DNA of 13,761 bases from Tessaracoccus flavescens (GTDB lineage: Bacteria > Actinomycetota > Actinomycetes > Propionibacteriales > Propionibacteriaceae): assembly GCA_020741375.1 (NCBI GenBank), contig DYZF01000259.1, positions 1 through 13,761 on the forward strand, in the 5' to 3' direction. Below the pieces are notes generated by a model. It searched no databases and was not told the origin of the DNA. It was given only the letters and a program-made list of their open reading frames with translations. A program made the translations under genes and the position numbers. Positions 12,958 to 13,761 of this stretch are shown one piece after another. Numbering within the stretch: the first letter of the stretch is position 1; every line of letters starts with the position of its first letter.

Positions 12958-13761
12958 TCAGCGCGTGGCTTGCGCCAGCAACTCCAGAATGTGCACGTAG
13001 GTGCGGCCGGTGGCCCTCGACATCGCGATCTCGCACGTCCGGTTCACCGACGCGTAGGCGGTGAACTCGCGTTCCTTCACCTCGGCGGCTTCGGGCGCCG
13101 TCGCGGATTCGGTGAGTTCGGGGTGCAGCAGCCCGCGGTCTCCGGCGAAGCCGCAGCAGGCCCACGCGCCCGGCACGACGACGTCGTCGGAGATGAAGTT
13201 GGCCAACGCCAAGAGGTGGTCGTCGATGTCCAGACGGGCGGAACCGCAGGTGGGGTGCAGCGCCAGCGACTTGATCGGCCGCGTCAGCGTGAGCTCCGGG
13301 AGGAGGCGTTCAGCGGCGAATTGGACAACGTCGACGACGGTGAGATCCCAGTCGGCGGTCATGGCCTTGAGGCCGTCGGTGCAGCTCGTCGCATCGCAGA
13401 CCACCGTGAGGTTGCGTCGCTTCCCGAACTTGTGGAAGACCTTGTCGCGCATGGTGTTGTAACCGTCGGTTAGGCCCTTCGCGCGCCACGGCGAGCCGCA
13501 GCACAGGCCCGACGCGTCGAGCAGTTGCACTGGCACCTCGGCGCGGTTGCACAGTTCGTTGAACGCGGAGAACACGCCTTGGCCTTCTGCGCCGAACATC
13601 GTCTGCAGGCAGGAGGGGAAGTAGGCCGCGACCCCGCCCGCCCGCCGTCGATCCCGACGCTTCGGCCGACGGCGCAGGCCCGAGCCCTTGGGCAGCGATT
13701 CGTCATAGTTCGGGACGGCATCCTCGCCCAGAGCTCGACGCCCCAGCCTGGTGGCGACCCC
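12958..13761 (-). CDS. FAD/Fe-S oxidoreductase (D-lactate dehydrogenase-like), C-terminal CCG domain, cut by window edge
   Basis: The frame is open from the right window edge to the TGA at 12960-12958, giving 267 residues without a start. It begins GVATRLGRRALGEDAVPNYD, then AAYFPSCLQTMFGAEG. The latter is the first cysteine motif of the C-terminal (Fe-S)/CCG domain found in long FAD-binding oxidoreductases of about 900-950 residues. LCCGSPWRAKG, CDATSCTDGL, HPTCGSARL and CCGFAGDRG follow in order, then a HPELT(E)SATAPEAAEV segment and VNRTCEIAMSRATGR, all features of this family. These proteins oxidise D-lactate or related 2-hydroxy acids and pass electrons through Fe-S centres, probably at the membrane. 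An internal ATG at 13599 is not the start, because the first cysteine motif lies upstream of it. A stand-alone GlpC/LutA-type CCG protein is a less likely reading. The FAD domain is outside the window, so the substrate is inferred. Confidence 0.88.
   Translation of the reverse strand, partial: GVATRLGRRALGEDAVPNYDESLPKGSGLRRRPKRRDRRRAGGVAAYFPSCLQTMFGAEGQGVFSAFNELCNRAEVPVQLLDASGLCCGSPWRAKGLTDGYNTMRDKVFHKFGKRRNLTVVCDATSCTDGLKAMTADWDLTVVDVVQFAAERLLPELTLTRPIKSLALHPTCGSARLDIDDHLLALANFISDDVVVPGAWACCGFAGDRGLLHPELTESATAPEAAEVKEREFTAYASVNRTCEIAMSRATGRTYVHILELLAQATR

Overview
The window looks like ordinary chromosomal DNA of a high-GC actinobacterium. GC content is high, third codon positions are strongly GC-biased, TTG and GTG starts occur, and several genes appear to be leaderless. 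A polyphosphate-type glucokinase lies about 3 kb from a phosphofructokinase carrying the lysine typical of pyrophosphate-linked enzymes. Together with the PH-domain membrane proteins and a lactate-dehydrogenase-like FAD/Fe-S protein, this suggests the Propionibacteriaceae or a relative. That placement is inference, as there is no rRNA or other marker gene here.

Layout, left to right. (1) 1-285, minus: N-terminus of a PIG-L (LmbE-like) deacetylase cut by the window edge. It diverges from 359-2369, plus: a two-gene potassium uptake operon (KtrB/TrkH channel and KtrA/TrkA RCK gate). The 73-bp divergent region holds an 18-bp GC-rich dyad of the CsoR/CstR operator type. (2) 2370-2501: a convergent intergenic region with a perfect 18-bp inverted repeat closing an 88-nt hairpin. 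(3) 2502-3845, minus: UDP-glucose 6-dehydrogenase. (4) 3942-7199, plus: an FGGY sugar kinase and arginyl-tRNA synthetase, ended by a strong 16-bp hairpin. (5) 7268-8074, minus: polyphosphate glucokinase with a penta-lysine tail. Upstream of it on the same strand (8167-10801) is a tightly coupled three-gene operon: a DUF1707 protein and two bacterial-PH-domain membrane proteins. (6) 10871-11998, plus: phosphofructokinase. (7) 12002-12846, minus: a small ribbon-helix-helix protein gene too short for routine ORF calling, overlapping a two-domain VOC (glyoxalase-fold) gene. (8) 12958-13761, minus: C-terminus of an FAD/Fe-S oxidoreductase with CCG cysteine motifs, cut by the right edge.

How the genes fit together. 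Glucose phosphorylation from polyphosphate and a possibly PPi-using phosphofructokinase would let upper glycolysis draw on inorganic phosphate polymers instead of ATP. UDP-glucose dehydrogenase draws glucose carbon into UDP-glucuronate for cell-surface polymers. The rest is housekeeping: K+ homeostasis, Arg-tRNA charging and membrane-associated PH proteins.

No defence system, CRISPR array, prophage, transposase or tRNA gene is visible, and I do not think the window holds a large undescribed system. The items most worth following up are the CsoR-like dyad at the pigL/ktrB divergent promoter, the 88-nt palindrome, the recurring -10/6-7 nt/start-codon leaderless architecture at five genes, and the ribbon-helix-helix/VOC gene pair with its own promoter and candidate operator.
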